A DNA stretch of 64,000 bases from Trichoplax sp. H2 (taxonomy: Eukaryota > Placozoa > Uniplacotomia > Trichoplacea): the NCBI GenBank assembly GCA_003344405.1, contig NOWV01000022.1, positions 1 through 64,000 on the forward strand, read 5' to 3'. A program made the position numbers and the translations under genes. Positions 35,974 through 50,261 of the stretch are shown here, piece by piece (position 1 is the stretch's first letter; every line of letters begins with the position of its first letter). The notes beneath the pieces are model-generated. The model did no database searches. It was not told where the DNA came from and saw nothing but the letters and a program-made list of their open reading frames with translations.

Positions 35974-36434
35974 GATGAACCTTCACTTGGCACAATTAAA
36001 CCTAGTAAATTAAAACATTTTCAGCGATCGACCGGCACCAGCTTCGCAAGCCAAGACCTTCTTGATACGGACAGCATTACACAATGGTGCAGTTGTACAG
36101 TACAGTATGATGATAGAGGCGGAAAGAAAGAAAAACGTACAGTACAGTACTACAGTAGTCACAGTACTGTACAGTACAGTACTACAATACGTACAGTACA
36201 GTATTGCACTGTACACTGTACTGTAGCGTACAATACGATACTACTGTATTGTGATCTCTTGTAGCACTGTACACTGTACTGTAGCGTACAATACGATACT
36301 ACTGTATTGTGATCTCTTGTAGCTGTACTGTGTACAATACAGTACGGTACTATGAGTCTACTGTATGACCGTGTTACAACTTACTCGAGCCTACGGCGCT
36401 AGTTATCCACTAGGCACAGTGGAGGATTGGACAC
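35974..36434. promoter_or_regulatory. Shared head-to-head promoter interval of SIGMAR1 and EIF3H
   Basis: Only 461 bp separate the two divergent start codons, so both promoters must lie here or overlap it. It contains ACAGT/ACTGT arrays (about 36094-36240), a perfect 58-bp tandem duplication and a more GC-rich segment next to the EIF3H start (36379-36434). No TATA box in a convincing position was identified. Transcription starts are not known. Confidence 0.6.
36206..36321. repeat. Perfect 58-bp tandem duplication in the bidirectional promoter
   Basis: 36206-36263 and 36264-36321 are identical over 58 bp, starting GCACTGTACACTGTACTGTA and ending TGTGATCTCTTGTA. The unit contains ACTGT pentanucleotides plus unique sequence. 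Perfect identity implies a recent duplication, or an assembly artefact. Confidence 0.9.
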
Positions 36435-38755
36435 ATGGCGGATTACAAGATGAGCAGGGCTGAAATTGATGTCCCCATCAAGAAAGTCTCGATAGATGGC
36501 CAAGTAAGTCTTTATCATACCATAGCACGTACTTCTCGATTGTGAGGAAGTTGAGAATGAACTATATTCTCAATTTGTGATGGACCCGTAATTAAAGTAA
36601 ATCAAGTCTTCAACTCCTTAATCCTAAAACGATCCAGTAATTAGTACTCGCTCAACAGCTTCTATACTCTTATTGAAATTTCAATTGTACATGAATATTT
36701 TCATGTACTTCTTTCTAGTATATATCGACTCCTTTCACAGAAAAATTTTAACTTTTTATCTTCGATAACTTGGAATACAAAAATAGAAACAATACAATTT
36801 TAGTACTCTGCTCCAAGTGGTTAATTAGGAAAAATTATCGTAACCGATCATACACGTAAACTGGATGCGCATACTTTACCGTACCATGATCACTATCAGA
36901 TGAAGCAAGAGAATAATTAACTACCCTTTACTTGGTGCATCAAATATAACCAATATGTATATATCAATGTACAAATAGAAAGCGTACTTCCATCTTTTTT
37001 CCTTTCTCATTGCTGAGTCGATCTATTCTGTGTGTCAATGACGTACTGGTGAGTGTTATAGTGTAGTAGACTTCGGATCAACTTGACCCGAGAATTCTTC
37101 TAATAAAGTATGCTATCACCTATAGTGCGAATACTCGATACATCTTGTGTCGTAGTTCTATTGAGTGCTGTATTTCTAAAACATGAAACACTATTCTTAA
37201 ATTTTACACTAAATTGACCAACGGTCAATATCATTGTGTCATCGATGACAAATCTTAACTGTCATTACAGTAATCCTCTATTGAATGTATTGCAAAATAC
37301 GTATATTGAAGCACAACTCACTTCGATTATTTGTAGTGTTAATTATTAATCCGTATTACCAATAGGTAATCTTACAAATTATCAGACACTGCCAGAGTGA
37401 GCGAGATAGCACTGATTTGGCACAAGGTGTCTTGCTTGGCATGCTGGTCGATAATTGTACAGAAGTCACCTACTGTTTTCCATTCCCGGAATTTACCGAA
37501 GCAGATACTGATAACGGTAAGAGAATATATCAATAGAAAATAAAATTGATGGTACTATGTAGTTAACTTACCATGATGTTCTTATTCTATATCCCTATAG
37601 ACATTGAAATGTATCAACTGGATATGATGAAGTATTTACGATCTATAAATATGGATCACATGCAAGTCGGATGGTACAGAGCTAGTCCTTTCGATTTAAA
37701 TGTCATCAAAGACATGTTGGACTCCCAATATACGTACCAAAAACAAATCCATGAATCTGTTGGTCTACTATTCGGTACAAAATCCCTACTATGATCGTTT
37801 GTTTGATTGTTTTATTAGTAACGATAATAATCCAACATATTGTATTGTACAGTACATGCCCAATGTAATTCGGTTATAGCAATGGAGTAATAATCCTATC
37901 CTTTCAATTGACTATGGTTTATCCTCACTATTAAAATGTTCATAGATCCAATTAAAGCAGCTCAAGGTAACTTATCCATGAAAGCTTATAGATTATCTTC
38001 CAAAGTCATGGAAATGTACGGTCAAGGAAGTACCGAATTTACCGTAAACAGGTGAATTTGATGATATCAGTTAAGGCAGGAAAGTACCATCGCTATTTGT
38101 AACATCCACACTTTATAAATTTACATAGTATATTAGCAGCTGGCCTGAGTTACGAAAATATATTTGAGGAAATTCCTGTAGAAATTCGAAACTCTAGCTT
38201 ATGCAACGTGTATTTGGCGCAACTAAAACTGAATCACTCGTCAGCACCCACAAGCTACTTGACTCTAGGAACAGAGTACGTAAAATACGTAATATTGTCA
38301 TAGACATGGTATATATATTGATCATTCAATAATATTCTTTACTGATATCATCCTTTGTAGCTCACATTTGGAAAAGTCCCTACGATTGCTTTCGGAAAGC
38401 CTAGACGAATTACATCAAGAAGCTGGAAAATTATCAGTATACCATAAGACACTAAGGATGCACCATCAAAAGCAGCAGTCTTTACTGAAAAAGGTGAATT
38501 AATAATACTACTGATTACAGTTGCTTTCTGAGATCTTATATTGACTATTTTCAAATTTCCTAGCGAGGAGATAATGCAAAGGCACGTGATGATGACGACT
38601 CAAAACAGAATCGACCCCCTCCAGCTCCTTATCGACTAGATAATCTTTTGGTTGCCAACCAAACGAATAAATTTTGCCAAGAATTGAATCAGTATGTTTC
38701 ACAGAGCTTCAGCAAACTATTTCTAGCAGAAGCTCTTGAAAATAATGAAAGTTAG
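36435..38755 (+). CDS. EIF3H: Eukaryotic translation initiation factor 3 subunit H
   Basis: Complete gene of seven exons: 36435-36503, 37366-37516, 37601-37774, 37946-38051, 38129-38275, 38361-38493 and 38564-38755, phases 0,1,1,2,2,0, giving 323 residues (human 352). It is the MPN-domain subunit of the eIF3 complex, which acts in translation initiation in the cytoplasm. Matches to the family include VSIDGQVILQIIRHCQ, LAQGVLLGMLVD, NMDHMQVGWYRAS (human NIDHLHVGWYQST), LLFDPIKAAQGNLSMKAYRL, YENIFEEIPVEIRNS and a C-terminal LLVANQTNKFCQELNQ. As in other eIF3h the JAMM zinc-ligand pattern of active MPN+ enzymes is absent, so it should be a structural subunit. The acceptor at 38127-38128, not the nearer AG, is needed for phase. 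A polyadenylation signal AATAAA lies at 38832-38837. Confidence 0.96.
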
Positions 38756-39265
38756 GCTAAAAAAACGTCCTTCAAAATAATACCACACTATGTGTTATAT
38801 ATATATATATATACTATCGTAGTTGTTTATCAATAAAAACCTATTCCAAGTAATGTGTATCATGCGGTATTTTATGTTGTTGCTAAAAATAATTACGCGT
38901 CGAAAATAGTTAATTCGGGGATAACTATCTAAACAGCGATTAGGTAATGACATTTTAGTTAAGTTGATATCAGTATCAGCTACAAGTCACTCTTTTCGAA
39001 CTTGAGATAATCATTTAATAGGCATACAAGAAATTTTTAAAAGCATAGGATTACCACAATCTGCATCTTTATTTTCTGGATGAATGGGATACTACCATCC
39101 AACATAAATAAATATTAAATTTACTATAAATTTAAAAAGTGTACTGCTGTGTACTTCGATACCTGTAACATCAGGAATAATCCTAACGCCATAACGTATA
39201 TCCTTATACACACAAAACTCTAGATCGCTAATTTTTGAAATGATTATAATATACACGAAATATAT

Positions 39266-39496
39266 TTATTGAGAACTTTGACTAGAAACCAACACATTAG
39301 TTAGATATCTATCGGCAACAACAAGAATAATTATCAAGTTTGTAGTTGTCGCACCACTTAAAGATTTTATCATTCTTAGCCTCCGTAATTGACGGCAAAC
39401 TGTGGGTATATCCTGACATTTTTGCACATAAGATTTAATAATTTTAAAAATGAATGAAAAGCCTATTACTTGACTTATTTTTCTCAAAAACTCCAT
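39266..39496 (-). CDS. Possible small protein (76 residues), unrecognised
   Basis: An ATG-started single open frame just beyond the 3' end of EIF3H, convergent with it. It begins MEFLRKISQVIGFSFIF and has a basic middle part (CRQLRRLRMIKS) followed by a hydrophobic stretch (TTTNLIIILVVADRYLTNVL) that could be a membrane segment. The stop codon overlaps an AATAAA on the same strand, a plausible polyadenylation signal. No family was recognised, and no upstream exon was found. Codon-like composition is better than in the surrounding AT-rich frames, but a frame of 76 codons can occur by chance here. Confidence 0.3.
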   Translation of the reverse strand: MEFLRKISQVIGFSFIFKIIKSYVQKCQDIPTVCRQLRRLRMIKSLSGATTTNLIIILVVADRYLTNVLVSSQSSQ

Positions 39497-42400
39497 TCAA
39501 TAGAATGAAGGAAACCTACGGGCGAAAGATTGCCAAACTATAAAAGATTTCACGGTCAATAAGCTTGATTCTCATTTATTTTGATCGTCAGCCTGATAAA
39601 TATATATATGATACAGTAAAGCATTAGTATCTAAAATTTAATAACCTTTCCCAACTCATGAAAGCAATCTAAGAGCTTATACCAAAATAACATTACTCAC
39701 CACCAATTTCAGCGGTTTAATTGGAAATAGTTCATACTTGAGATATCGCATCAAACATCAGATTTAATTTTATTAGACTGGAGTGCATTTCTTTTATGAA
39801 TGAAAGATCATATCATAAAAAGTATTTGCAGGACAGCTTACCAAAAATTAAATAGTAAACGTATAATCAAGTAGGTAAATAATAACAGCTACACATATAC
39901 TCTCATCATACTAATGATAAAATAAAAATTACATAGAAATGTAGAGCATAGCTGGAATAGATTATTAAGCAATAAGTGAGGATATAAAAATGGTTGTTAC
40001 GCAGCAAATATTAAGTGTAGAACGACTCCATAAATAAATATGTATAGGAAGAGTATAAGATAAATATATTTACACGAATTAAGAGAATAGTCTCGCGCCT
40101 AGAGTAAAATTAGGTTATCCATTTAATGTAGAGCCATTGGCTGAAGAATAGGTCACGACTATGAGAGGGGATACCTGGATGGACGAGCGAATCTCATACT
40201 GAAGCTTAGAGTCGTGTCTACGAAAATAGTACAGTTAGACTAGCTATCGGACTTACTGCTGTACTTAAAAAGTATTCTAAATTTTTTACATTGTAATAAA
40301 CTGATTTTAACCTATACACTTCTTGGCCTTCTTATAGTTATCGGTAATTACCAAAAAGTGGAAGTATAGTTTGGAATTAGCTTGTTACAATAAAGTAATT
40401 GCGATAACTTATTACCTAACTACGTTATCTTCTTCAGTTTATTCAGGAAGATTTTATGCTGTATTTTACTAAGAGTATCTTTACTAGTAAGTAAATATCT
40501 ATCTAGGACTCGGTTTTACTCTACCGCATGCAAACCGAAATAGGCAAAATTTATTAAATCGGCGATAAAGAAACTATTCTATCATTCGCATCCAAATTTG
40601 TCTTAGAAAATATAATTCGAAGTAATTTCTAAACAGTATTTCGCTTGAAAATTTTTTAAAGCGATGTAAATAGGACTTTATTACATTACTTTAAAATCAA
40701 TCTCAAAAGCAGTACTACTGCACTTACCATTTAAGCACGTATTCTTATTATGCTCTATCTATCACAATTTGGTTAAAATCTTAAAGTAGCCTGGCCCATG
40801 TTTCAAAAGCATCCGATGATTAAAATTCTCTACAAAATTATTCCTGAGTACAATAGTTCATGCATAGATGACTATCAAACTCTATTCCCTGCGTCAAAAT
40901 TAGAATAAGTACAGTATATTGACGGCTAACACTATGAAAGGGGTTGCTTACTATATCATAGCAGATTTAAGCTATTGGTCATCAGTGTAATTAAATTATT
41001 CAATTTTTTAGCTAATTTTTATTACCGATGTCATTAATAGACCTTTTACAGTAGACGATGCATACTTTATCTTGATGTGCACATTTTCTTTATTGCCCTA
41101 ACAATTTTGGTACCAAAAGTGAAGTAAACCCTTTGTATCGCACGATGGATTAGTCTTCTATTAAAGCCTACTAGCGGGCTCTAAGTTATCAATTGTGTTT
41201 GAATCTGGTATGGAAGAAAAAATAGCACTGATATCAGGCTCCTTTTAGGTCTGAATAGCTAAAATTTAAAGAAATGGATCCTTATTATCTAATTTAACAG
41301 ATTTGAACAAATTACACGGAATAGCTTTTTTCTGTACCGATAGAAAGAAATTGACGGATCTAATTAATTAATATAGAATTAAACGTCTAGAAATATGCAA
41401 TATATCGCAATCCTATCGAGTATTAATAGTAACTATACGCAATGACAAAAGTATCATTGATGAACTGAGGTAATAACGTCGAACGATTACGTTTAATAGT
41501 TCAATTCTAATACTTTAATTTTAAAAACTAAATTTCCTCCTGGATCATAAAATTCAAGAGATAGTATTCACAATACATTATCAGATAGCAACTACATTAT
41601 ATCAATTCACTCTGTGATGCGATTTGAGGGTATTTAGGCATAATTTGGTTATTTACTAAACCATCTTACCATACAACTAATATAAGAGCTTAGTTGCTAA
41701 TACTAGAATTTCATTATTATGATGATAAACTAATGTAAGAACTTTTAGATAATGACACTTGATGGCTCAATTCTAACACATTATTTAAATCTAAATTACT
41801 ATATAAGTATTACAATTCAGGTAATTACATTTACAAATCATTAACAGTAACTGCATCAATAAATCACCGTAGAAAGCTATGTACATTTTAAAATACTTTA
41901 GCTTGCTAATAATAATAATAATATTAATAATAACATAAATACTAAATATAAATACAAATAATAATAAAATAAAAACGATGATAATAATATTTTAGCTTGC
42001 TTCTCGCTCCATTAAACTTAATTTTCAAAAATAATTTCGTTATTTGACTATTGCACTACCATGAATTCAATTAAATTTTAAAATATTTCTCAAAATTTAA
42101 TCAAAAATAGTGATAGTAAACATGTTCACTCGCTATTGCTAATCCGTATGGTTATACTGTTATCTCAAATTATTTTTGCTATACTAATCTATTTAAAATA
42201 TGTACTCCATCATAAGCGTTTAAAGTAATTCTACGCGTGAAATATTCTATAATACAACTCACGTACAATACATCAACATCATTATATTTTTAATACTCTG
42301 CACTATGAATTTAAATCCATTCTAAACTGACTTTCGACGGTCATCAGTAAGCTAGGTTTCACGGAATGATATATGGCATCTATCGGTAAATCCTTTTGTT

Positions 42401-45400
42401 GCTAGCCATAAAAAGGAAGAATTGAACGTAAGCTGTTTTGTAATGTTGACGGAATATTATGATGGTACTTTGAAAATCCTAAAATACAGTAGATAATCTT
42501 AGAGACAGAATAGCAACTCTAAATATTGATTTATTTCAATATGACAAATACCTATTATTGCTCACACTTAATAATAGACAAAAATTTATATATGGTCAAA
42601 AAATAATAAAAAATTCGCTCAGTAATAGTGGATGGCATGTAATCGAAAGCATTGTAATTTACTCCCTTTTTTCTTAATCATAATTAACAATAACTCTAAA
42701 GATAACTTCAACAATTCATCATACTTAAGAGCCTTCGTGCAGATGTGCTATCTTGACGAATATTAAAATAAAGAGAGAAAAGAATAGACATGCAAAATCC
42801 AAACAATAAAAGACTACTTCGGTATTCTTTTAACGTCTTGAAAATATAGACGAAATATGCAGTTGGAATTTATTGTTCAAGCTATTTTTACAAACAATTA
42901 AAAGATTATTTCTTAAAAAACATCTGTGACATAACTAACGTAACTAACGTATGAATACCAATCTATACCACTTAAGCTTAATCTACTTGTAAGAGCTAGT
43001 TTTATATTTTAATGTGAATTAATAAATTTAAAATCTATCTCAAGGCCGCTATTACTTATAACCTTTTATATATCTAAATCTTTGGCTATAATAGGAAGGA
43101 TTCAATTTTCTAGGTTGCCATTATATTTTGATATAATATCAATTACATCATTAGCCTATTATCGAAATGTAGAAATTCTAATAGGATAAGATAATAACAA
43201 GAGATTAGATCTTAACTATTATCAGAATTTTAGTAAATATAAACAAAAACAAACTTCTAAAACAGGAATTCAGTTGTATCCTAAGTTGCATAATTGAATC
43301 AACTATACAATTAATTTCACTGATTATATGCTTTGCATTCATTCGTATGTACGCGCAAGAAATAAGTAATATCATAAAAAATTTGAGGTTATACGCTTAG
43401 AAATAGTAATAATGATGAATTTTAGGGGATAAAGAATACTTAATTAAAGTTTAATTTAAAGTTCTCAAACTATAGACTCACCAACATTCGGATGTGTCTA
43501 TCAAGCCGTTAGTATATCATATTTATAATAGTATTTTGCTCTTAATCAGTTTACCGCATCAAACGGTCCATATATTGTACTATGTTAATCTATCCTACAC
43601 ATACCGTAGATAGTCTATGAAAAAGGAAAGCTCTGTTTTATCCTATCATCAAATTTAATTTATCATGCACACTTTTCAATAACCTATATGAGCACAATGA
43701 TAAGTATTTATAAGATGATGAATAAGGATTGATTTAGTAATCTAGAAATATCGCATCTGTGGGACGATAATTACTTTTTAGATGTATTAAAACTACTATG
43801 GAAGATTAAAGCGCTAATCACTAACCTTTGCTATTATGGATCAATTATCTTTATCAGAATGACAAATTGATATCCCATACGTTTTCTTTGGCGTCAAACA
43901 ATCTGTAACATTGAAGATAAATTCTATCCATTTCGTTAACTTTATTGACCAATCTATTTATTTATATCATTCATTATTACACTGTATTATCAGAAAATTT
44001 GCGAATGAACATATATAACATATTTATGTCTATACAACAATATATACTTATTCGATGTGCTAATTCAGCATGCTGTGTATACAATAAAAAATTATTTTAT
44101 CAACGTAATACTTATAACATTCAATATAATATAAACTAAGTAAGTTAAAGTAAAAAGAAGGAATGACGATCATTTATAATAATAGAATTGTAGGGAAGTG
44201 ACGTTAAGTCATATTGACGCAGATACTAAGTTGTACTGATGTCTAATAAATTGGTGAGTACATGATGATACGGTCAACTGTAATAGGTCGAGCTATTACA
44301 AGAACATAATAAAAATTAATATTAGAGTAATGATCGTACTGTACCTTTATTCAATTTTTCATTAATTTCATTGATTTATGCTTGCTAAGAACTAATCAGT
44401 GGGTTTTAATATTATTGTTAAAATAAAATTGTCCTGGTAAAATGAATCATTCCTCGTCTAAAATTTAAAACATCTGCTATCATTCCTATCTAAGTATTTA
44501 TAAAATTTTCTTTTAGTGTTTTTCAAAACAATTGCGATAAGATCTTAATTTTCTTCTTCCGTATCGTTATTATGCAGTAGTAAATGCTTGAATAGCATCC
44601 TAATTCATCCATTGCATACTGGTACTATGAATACGATGGAATGATCCGCTCTAAATAGTTTTCACCTAAATAAGTTGCCAGCTTTTATTCCAGATTTACA
44701 AAAGTCATAGATTGTTAAGAGAAAAAATAAAGACGTTATCATCTTACTCTTTTTTTATTATTCGATTAATCTTTGTAGACATTCCATTAACTTCGAATCA
44801 TCAGTAAATAAATTATCATAATTTTTATTACCTTTTCTAATCAACTTTTCGTAGTATTTTAGACACTAAACTATCAATAAAATATAAATATTGATAGCAA
44901 TAAAGCTATCAGTTTGAAAGATTTCCCATTCATGCTGTTATCAGTAATTATTTGAATAAAAGAACATCAATTTTACAACCTAATCTATCCGATATTGAAA
45001 TTATCTGAAATGAGATTCTTTAATAGAAGGGAAAGAATTCTTTTCATCAGATAGTAATCGAAAGTGAAATGTAAATTAATAAATCCCAAACTTAATTTAT
45101 AACCTGACGTGATTTACATTAAATTCTTGGTTATGTTATTACGACACATACCGTCTCTATTTGTATCATGTCCTAATTACGATGAAGAATAGGAATAAGA
45201 AAAAAGTAAATATATTTTTATATTTACAGGGCTTTACGAGTTAAAACCTTTTTACCAAGATATTTGTACTACTTTTTATCTATCATTTCCAAACAATAGC
45301 TGTATTGATTTATTGCAGCTGTTATCGGTAGTTATAGAAAGAAAACAATGTTATCAATTAAGAAGTGAGTCAGAGGAAGTCCCATACATTATCCTGTTCT

Positions 45401-48400
45401 AGATAAAAGCAATACCTTTCTATCAACTTTGAATTATCATAGATAAGCACCTGTCGATTAAAAAAATAGGTAATCCATTGATAATTTAATTACAATAGCA
45501 AAAAGGATTCCAAAATTTCTCTGATCTTGTATTTAACTCAAAATTATAGGATAATAAACTATAATATAAGCAACTGAAATACCAAAACCAGCAAAACACT
45601 ATCAAAAGAAAGTACATATATAAGCCAATCATAGTGTAAAATATTGTAGTCTAATTCAATGGTTACTTGAATGAAACCTTCTTTTCATATTCCTTATTTT
45701 TTCATTAATCCCAACATGTGAAAGACAATTATTTTTTAAGTTTATATTTTGTATAGAATTAACAGATCAATATCATGTTTGTTTATCGTGTCTATCCTCG
45801 TATAAACAAATTGGATAGACTAACACATTATCATAATTCCATAATTACTTTAAACAATATTATTACTGCCGAAACAACATTGCAACTGTTTAAATTTAAT
45901 TTTCCGCTTGAATGAATGTAATTCGTAATAGCAACATAAGTGCTACCTCGGTTTTGGTATACTGCAGATGTATGTTAATAAAGTTGAATCCAACCGATAT
46001 TTTACCTCTATCAAAATCGAGGACTCATTTCTTAATTTAAAGGCGCTTTCAAACTTACGCTTTTCAATAGGTTCTTGCATTTTCGACAATAGATATTAGA
46101 TAATATGAAGTATGCTGACATCAAAGACTTATTGTCTACATATCCATTAGATTTATATTCAGTAATTATAGGATCGATAGCCACAATACGAATAGAAAAA
46201 TATATTTTACTAAAGACCACTTTTCATCCAAAAAAAATGTAAAATTAAATACCCTTGCCACTTTTTTACGGTACTCAGTTTAAATATGATCGAAGCGACT
46301 ACATTCTAAATAAGACTATTTTATCAAGATAAATAGATTAGATAGCTACTATTGCGAATATTGTCCAACAATGCTGAATATCGTATCGCAACTGCATTAT
46401 ATATCATTATCAAGAAGTAAACAATAATCTTTGCTGATGAAGATATAATATGATATAATCTATCATAATTAGATCATTAAATTAGGTTGGAACAGATGAT
46501 ATTACATTAAAAACCGTGCTATAGCATAAAGCGAAATTTATCTACTATCCAATAAATATCATTTTTCACGCGGTGAGAATTTATATTGTATTTTAGAGAA
46601 GATAGAACACCTTAGATTGTCCTATCTTATTTGGGATTGAGTCTATTCTATACCCTCATTTTCTTTGATATTAATATTTTTAACGGCTGATAAGCTAGAA
46701 ATAAATAATTTAAATGACGTAAGTTATTCTATGATAAAAACATTTACTTTAGGTAATCAATGGTTTAGCAGTATTCTCCAGATTATTTGGAATGAATAAG
46801 TCTCGTAATGCAAATTTTTTCAATTGCTCCTCTTATTGTAAATCATATTTTTTTCTTTTTGTATTTTTATGCAGATTTCTACCATTACATAAGGTTCAAT
46901 GGCAATATATAACCATGCATCTCCTATAGTACTTCTGATACTAGCAGTAGAGTGAATAATGAATTTTTATCCAGTTATCAATAGTATGAATAGATTCCGA
47001 CGATAAACCAGCTCAAAGTGTCGTGCAACCTGTCTTTACATGATGTTCTTTCAAGTATTCAACTTTTTTTATTTTTATTTTCTTTATAGATACAGTAGCT
47101 GTTAGTTAAAGATAATATGAAGATAAATAAATCAATAGCTATTGTGTTTTTAAGGTTTTTAGTTTTCTTTCTCTCAATGAATCTTCTACTCTTTCCAACT
47201 GCCTGATATGGTGAAGAATTTAGAACGGTATTGAAGCCCATCATTGGAGATCAATATACGCGTGTAACACCAATACGATTTTGCATTTTAATGAGTTGAT
47301 ATAATCAATATAATCATTAATGAGTGATTCTATTACATAGGTGTTCATTTGCAATCATGTTCTACGTAACAATAGCATTCTTAATCGAAGTTAGCTTTTA
47401 TTCTACGTTGATATCGTCCATATGATATGATAGAGAATAGAAGAGTGTAGAAATGTAGTTAGATAGCCTTTAATATCGTGAACTACCTAAATACTATTGT
47501 AAATTATTGACAATAACCATCATCCTCATAATAATGATGATGATAGCGTAGATAAGTTGTACGAATAATATTGATTGTTGTTACAGATAAGACTGGCAAA
47601 TAGATTAGATAACATGTGCAGATATATCAAGATAATGCAATTACTCAAAGTATTCAAGCGTTAAGTGGCTGTAATATCATGTTGATAGCAAGTCTCTACT
47701 TGTTATCGCTGACAGGGCGAGTTTTTCTAAGTAGGAATAATATAAAATGAAGTAGAGTAAGATGATCATTACGCTATTAATTTTTTTTCAAAATACAATA
47801 AGTTGTTCTATAATTAATTAATAGTTATGTCAATACTGGTAAAGTTCACTTGATCTCAATATTTTACCTCAGACAGAGACAGACGCTCGAGCAAATAAGA
47901 AAATAATCAAATGTGCTAACCCTTTATTATCTATTGATATCAAGGATTAGCATGACAATTTCCATCAAATTAACTACCATTGAATTAAACAACGTCACCG
48001 CCTATTCAGACTATTGAAAAAGCGATTGTTATATTGACGTTAGCATTGATTCTACCGGACTAGCAAGACAATTCACCAATCAACATCTTATGTTATAATT
48101 AGCAGCCAAGTCGATTAACAATCATTTAAAAGCTTGAACGATTTAATTAAATTGTATCTGTGTTTATACTACAGACAACGATTGACAATATTCTAGGCAA
48201 CATTAAATCTAATTGCATCCAGTTGGACCTGCAACAGTTTGATGTAATCTGTCCTCATCTTATCTTGTCAACTTGATCCTTCCTTGAATCCATAGAAGCA
48301 TATCTGTTTTCTCTTTAATGCTTAAAATATAGGTAATCAGATTTTTTCTTAAGTGGCAATCATTATTTTAAACTATTATTACTGATTTGGCGTAAAATCA

Positions 48401-50261
48401 TTTTTTTCGTATTATTGCATTATTTATTATAGATCTAATTGCAACCCATCACGACAATCTAAGCTAATCTTTATCAATACATCAAGCTTAATTCCTTCAG
48501 GTAATTTAAAAGAGAAATTGAAAACTTAATTTTTTCTCTATGTATATTCTTTCTTTACGATTAATGAACTTGAGAATGATATTTTTACAATTTTTCGTCT
48601 TTATCTGTAATCACCTTTCATCTCAATCTTCAACTATACAGTTGTAGAAATCACTGCCTCTCTTGATTTCCTTTATAATCTTGACCAGATTTAGTATCAA
48701 CTACATCGATCGTATTGATACTATTACATCTTTATAACCCCCTAAATCTAATCTCTATTGTCTGCCTCCAAGTTTTTCTAACTCTTTATGATTCTATTGC
48801 CAGTTATCTAGCACACTATAAATATTTATATGCTATTCGATTTATAACGCTATTAAGTTAAAATTTTATTTAAAAAAGTGGCTAAATTTCTATTGGCGTG
48901 CGTTGGTGTTATTTACTCCCATTTCTATCAGTACCATGTAGACATTGAAATACCAATTGGAATTGCCTTATAAAATAATTATAATTGTCCTAACATTAAA
49001 TCAGTTAATTGATCATTCCATTTCTCGACATCCTTTTATCCTATTCCAAGGTGTTTTTAACATTTGCATATGATCATCCACGATAAAATAATGAATAATA
49101 GAAAAATAGTAATCAAAATTAGCTTGTAAATCAACTCCTACACGATACACTTTATCTTGCTAATCAGAATATTTTCGGCGCAGACTATAAATAGCTAGCT
49201 TAGCAAGAAAATAATCTGATCTCAGGTATCAACTCGTTTTATTATCGAGAAAAAAATACAGTTCTTGCAAACTAAAAATGTTGAAATATTATAGAATTAT
49301 AGATATTATTATTAACTATAATAGATTTAACGAAAACTTAATCTTGAAGTACTTAAATTAATGAAGAACTATCGATACTTATAGATTACGTATAATTAAA
49401 GTATTGACCACAAAATCAAGTGCAGTACTTTCTTGTGAGGGGTCACACAAGCTTTAAGAATTTCCAAGTATATTATTTATTATAGTTATGGTAACAAAGA
49501 TATATGTTACCATTCTATTAATGATTTCGATCATGCAATGAATCGTATTTTCTGTATATTACCTAAAGTTATATCTAGGAAGAAAGAAATTTATGACAGT
49601 GTTGCTGTTAAATCTACTAGTTATAAAAAATCTAATCGTACACAATTTGAAAGTTAAGCTAAAGCAATATTAGCTTATTAGTAGAATCTTTTACCAAGGT
49701 ATTTAGTCTTAAATTCTTCTTCTTTGTACCAATTAGCTGTACATTATAAAGCTGAAAAAGCTCTTACTGCGTTAAATGATATCATTAATAAATTTCCTTT
49801 TCTAAATACACTCATCATCTAATAACTAAAAATAATAAATTAAATCAACATGGGAATATCTTATCATATTTGAATTCTTTCTTGATAGGTAAAATATTAC
49901 ATTTTTATCCCCTTTTATTACCTCTAAACCTTTATCGAGTTATTCTATATGCAAAATGAATCATAATTTAATTCAATTCACAACATCTGCCATCATTGCG
50001 ATCATATCTATCAATGACTTCTTTTATTTTATTCATTTTATGACTATCTAATGGTCACAGTAGTCTTCTGTGCTTGATTGATTCTTGTACCAACTGGTTC
50101 GATGTCCAAGCTAGTGAGACATATAATACAGAAAAGTGAAGTTTTTATCTCAGTGTCTTTGATATTAAACACAATTTATACGATCTTAAATAAAATAATG
50201 CGATCAGCTAAGACCATTATTTACAATCATTACCATGCGAAAAAATAGAGTAAGGTCCATT

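Noticed and set aside
36010-36216. Minus-strand 68-codon frame in the SIGMAR1/EIF3H promoter
   Set aside because: It is also a product of the pentanucleotide repeats and lies between two start codons of well-supported genes.
47059-47244. Minus-strand 61-codon frame, and similar frames at 43945-44139, 46032-46220, 50661-50891 and 51548-51730
   Set aside because: They are chance-length frames in AT-rich sequence, with no recognisable motifs, no flanking splice signals that extend them and no family resemblance.
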